The notes below the pieces were generated by a model. That model had not been told where the DNA came from and did not search any database. It saw nothing but the letters and a program-made list of their open reading frames with translations. Source: Sphingomonadaceae bacterium (GTDB taxonomy: Bacteria; Pseudomonadota; Alphaproteobacteria; Sphingomonadales; Sphingomonadaceae). Taken from it: a DNA stretch of 8,386 bases. Below, piece after piece: positions 6,220 to 8,386 of this stretch (position 1 is its first letter; every line of letters starts with the position of its first letter). The stretch is taken from contig JACDGO010000072.1 in assembly GCA_013821585.1 (NCBI GenBank), positions 1 to 8,386 on the forward strand. Reading direction: 5' to 3'. The position numbers and the translations under genes were made by a program.

Positions 6220-7929
6220 TTACTTCTTGTCGGTGCGCGCCTTGAGCGCCTCGCCGAGGATGTCGCCAAGCGACGCGCCCGAATCGGACGAGCCATATTG
6301 CGCGACCGCCTGCTTCTCTTCGGCGACCTGCATCGCCTTGACCGAGAAGTTGGGCTTTTTCGAGCGGTCGAAGCCGATCACCATCGCGTCGAACTTCTGG
6401 CCGACCTGGAAGCGCTCGGGGCGCTGCTCGTCGCGGTCGCGGCCGAGGTCGGCGCGCTTGATGAAGCCCGTCGCGCCGTCGTCGCCCGCCTGAACCTCGA
6501 GGCCGCCATCGCGGATTTCGAGGACCGTGACAGTCAGGACGCTGTTCTTGGCGAGGCCCGACGCAGCGGCGGTGCTGCCGACGGCCGGCGCGCCCTTTTC
6601 GAGCTGCTTCATGCCGAGCGAGATGCGCTCCTTCTCTGCATCGACGTCGAGCACGATTGCCTTCACCGACTCGCCCTTGCGGTGGAGATTGAGCGCGTCC
6701 TCGCCCGAGATGCCCCACGCAATGTCCGACATGTGGACCATGCCGTCGACGTCGCCGTCGAGGCCGATGAACAAGCCGAACTCGGTCGCGTTCTTGACTT
6801 CTCCCTCGACGGTCGAGCCGACCGGATGCTTCTCGGCGAATGCTTCCCACGGGTTCGACACCGCCTGCTTGAGGCCGAGCGAGATGCGGCGCTTTTCGCT
6901 GTCGACCTCGAGGACAACGACATCGACCTCCTGGCTTGTCGAGACGATCTTGCCGGGGTGGACGTTCTTCTTGGTCCAGCTCATTTCGGAAACGTGGACG
7001 AGGCCCTCGATCCCCGCTTCGAGTTCGACGAACGCGCCATATTCAGTGATGTTGGTGACGCGGCCTGTGAGCTTGGCGCCGACCGGATATTTGGCTTCCG
7101 CACCTTCCCACGGATCGCTCTCGAGCTGTTTCATGCCGAGCGAGATGCGCTGCGTGTCCTTGTTGATGCGGATGATCTGCACCTTCACCGTGTCGCCGAT
7201 GTTGATCATCTCCGACGGGTGGTTGACGCGCTTGTAGCTCATGTCGGTGACGTGGAGCAGACCGTCGATCCCGCCGAGATCAACGAACGCGCCGTAATCG
7301 GTGATGTTCTTGACGACGCCGTCGATGATCTGGTTCTCGCTCAACGTCTGGATCAGGCCGGTGCGCGCCTCGGCGCGCGTCTCCTCGAGGATCGCGCGAC
7401 GCGAGACAACGATGTTGCCCCGCCTGCGGTCCATTTTCAGAATTTGGAACGGCTGCGGAATGTCCATGAGCGGCTGGACGTCGCGAACCGGGCGGATGTC
7501 CACCTGACTACCGGGGAGGAAGGCCACCGCGCCGTCGAGGTCAACGGTGAACCCTCCCTTGACGCGGCCGAAGATCACGCCCTCGACACGCGCCGACTTG
7601 TTAAATTCCTTTTCGAGCTTGTCCCATGCGGCTTCGCGGCGCGCGCGGTCGCGCGACAGCATTGCTTCGCCATGGACGTTCTCGACGCGGTCGACATAGA
7701 CCTCGACCTCGTCGCCGACATTGAGTTCGGCCTTTTGCCCCGGTGCCGCGAACTCGCTGAGGCGGACGCGGCCTTCGGACTTCAGCCCGACGTCAATCAC
7801 CGCCATGTCGTTCTCGATCGCCGTCACCGTGCCGGTGACGACCCTGCCTTCGAAGCTGTCGTTGGAGCCGAGCGATTGCTCGAGGAGCGCCGCGAAATCG
7901 TCGCGGGTGGGAAGCGCCGCAGTGGCCAT
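6220..7929 (-). CDS. rpsA: 30S ribosomal protein S1
   Basis: 569 residues, slightly longer than E. coli S1 (557), with six S1 (OB-fold) domains in order at about 26-95, 112-175, 197-265, 283-355, 370-440 and 455-530. Domains 3-5 carry the canonical TxYGAFVxLxGIxGLLHVxxMS pattern and end RISLGMKQLExxPW. The two N-terminal domains dock S1 on the ribosome, and the others bind mRNA and help initiation on weak or structured leaders. The tail SLGDILGEALKARTDKK is lysine-rich. The start MATAALPTRDDF (ATG 7929-7927) fits homologues. The frame is open further upstream, but that translation covers the cmk-rpsA spacer. AGGA lies 11 nt before the ATG, further than ideal, consistent with S1 autocontrol. 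It sits between cmk and ihfB, the standard order. Confidence 0.97.
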   Translation of the reverse strand: MATAALPTRDDFAALLEQSLGSNDSFEGRVVTGTVTAIENDMAVIDVGLKSEGRVRLSEFAAPGQKAELNVGDEVEVYVDRVENVHGEAMLSRDRARREAAWDKLEKEFNKSARVEGVIFGRVKGGFTVDLDGAVAFLPGSQVDIRPVRDVQPLMDIPQPFQILKMDRRRGNIVVSRRAILEETRAEARTGLIQTLSENQIIDGVVKNITDYGAFVDLGGIDGLLHVTDMSYKRVNHPSEMINIGDTVKVQIIRINKDTQRISLGMKQLESDPWEGAEAKYPVGAKLTGRVTNITEYGAFVELEAGIEGLVHVSEMSWTKKNVHPGKIVSTSQEVDVVVLEVDSEKRRISLGLKQAVSNPWEAFAEKHPVGSTVEGEVKNATEFGLFIGLDGDVDGMVHMSDIAWGISGEDALNLHRKGESVKAIVLDVDAEKERISLGMKQLEKGAPAVGSTAAASGLAKNSVLTVTVLEIRDGGLEVQAGDDGATGFIKRADLGRDRDEQRPERFQVGQKFDAMVIGFDRSKKPNFSVKAMQVAEEKQAVAQYGSSDSGASLGDILGEALKARTDKK

Positions 7930-7966
7930 GAAAAAGTCTATCCTGAACTTTTGAATTGTCCGGCCA

Positions 7967-7982
7967 GCCGGTTGTCCCCGGC
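7967..7982 (-). promoter_or_regulatory. Candidate rpsA leader hairpin with GGA in the loop
   Basis: Minus strand GCCGG-GGACAA-CCGGC forms a 5-bp stem whose loop holds GGA. Two more GGA motifs follow before the ATG (around 7959 and 7943). In E. coli and related bacteria S1 represses its own mRNA through a leader with hairpins and GGA motifs and a weak Shine-Dalgarno. This leader has similar ingredients, but the similarity is qualitative. An alternative fold uses 7960-7971. No convincing promoter was seen in 7930-8062. Confidence 0.35.
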
Positions 7983-8062
7983 GGTCTTTGACCAGAATGC
8001 GCACGAGGCCCCATGCCGCGAACGCATCCGCCGATCTTCGGGCAGGGGAGGGAAGGCAATGC

Positions 8063-8092
8063 AAAAGGCGCGACAGGCAAGCCTCCCGCGCC
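8063..8092 (-). terminator. Intrinsic terminator after cmk
   Basis: On the minus strand, directly after the cmk stop, GGCGCG (8092-8087) pairs with CGCGCC (8072-8067). An inner AGG/CCT stem has a 4-nt loop, and TTTT follows (8066-8063). The hairpin plus short T run is a fair rho-independent terminator, implying that rpsA has its own promoter in the following ~130 bp. Confidence 0.55.
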
Positions 8093-8386
8093 CTAGGATT
8101 TGACCCGAGCCTCCACCAGCGCGATCGCCCGGCGAATGGCGGCATCTATAGTCAGATCGCTTGTGTCGAGCAAGTCGGCATCGGCGGCTTGCATGAGCGG
8201 GGCCACAGCGCGCCCCGAATCGCGCGCGTCGCGCGTCTCGATGTCGGCCAGGACGTGCTTGTAGGAGACCTTGCCGTCGAGCTGCGCGTGCCGCCGCCGC
8301 GCGCGGATCTCGAGCGTCGCGGTCACGAACAATTTGGCGTCGGCGGCAGGCGCGATCACCGTGCCGATGTCGCGCCCGTCGAGCAC
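8093..8386 (-). CDS. cmk: Cytidylate kinase (partial, C-terminal part)
   Basis: The C-terminal ~97 residues of CMP kinase, which phosphorylates CMP/dCMP with ATP in pyrimidine nucleotide metabolism. The window edge cuts the gene inside the diagnostic segment [22 protein letters not shown], which contains the conserved GRDIGT and the strand leading to the substrate site. A lid region RARRRHAQ follows, then [41 protein letters not shown], all typical of Cmk. The P-loop lies outside the window, and the first codon seen (GTG at 8386) is internal, not a start. It is the first visible member of cmk-rpsA-ihfB and ends with its own terminator. Confidence 0.96.
   Translation of the reverse strand: MLDGRDIGTVIAPAADAKLFVTATLEIRARRRHAQLDGKVSYKHVLADIETRDARDSGRAVAPLMQAADADLLDTSDLTIDAAIRRAIALVEARVKS

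Noticed and set aside
6298..8103. 601-codon open frame on the plus strand
   Set aside because: It is antisense to the six S1 domains of rpsA. The translation is a repetitive Asp/Val/Arg-rich mirror of the S1 repeats, without domain sense.
7930..8145. 72-residue N-terminal extension of S1
   Set aside because: It covers the cmk-rpsA spacer including the cmk terminator, and homologues start at MATAALPTRDDF.

Overview
The window reads as chromosomal DNA of an alphaproteobacterium, most likely Sphingomonadaceae (Sphingomonas/Sphingopyxis-like). The evidence is the cmk-rpsA-ihfB order, the S1 and IHF-beta sequences, high GC, a DUF6481-type small protein and a perfect match to the alphaproteobacterial general-stress (EcfG) promoter.

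Layout. (1) 1-447, minus strand: an Ala-rich 82-aa protein with a membrane-like segment and a lysine-rich tail, followed 4 nt later by the N-terminus of a LigC-like ATP-dependent DNA ligase that runs off the window. A GGAAC-N17-CGTT promoter lies just upstream, so this looks like a stress-induced DNA-repair operon. (2) 448-2606, plus strand: loosely packed small orphan genes. These are a four-helix membrane protein, a probable frameshifted remnant of a ~56-aa gene, an 85-aa protein with a perfect Shine-Dalgarno, and a DUF6481-like coiled-coil protein. (3) 2780-3105, minus strand: a tRNA-Leu(UAA) gene whose anticodon loop is split after U34 by a 239-nt group I intron, with its own promoter upstream. 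(4) 3175-4079, minus strand: a tyrosine-recombinase pseudogene with a frameshift, an amber stop and no N-terminus. (5) 4125-5827, plus strand: a translationally coupled two-gene ABC-2 exporter of the YadG/YadH type. (6) 5832-8386, minus strand: the core cluster cmk (partial)-rpsA-ihfB, with a terminator after cmk, a possible autoregulatory leader before rpsA and a 16-bp perfect inverted repeat between rpsA and ihfB.

The most notable element is the group I intron in tRNA-Leu(UAA). It occupies the insertion site known from cyanobacteria and plastids, has recognisable P4, P7, P2 and P9 elements, and splits the tRNA so that simple gene finders may miss it. The integrase remnant 70 bp upstream of the tRNA marks the locus as a former integration region. 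The core genes look intact; the decay is confined to the accessory part.
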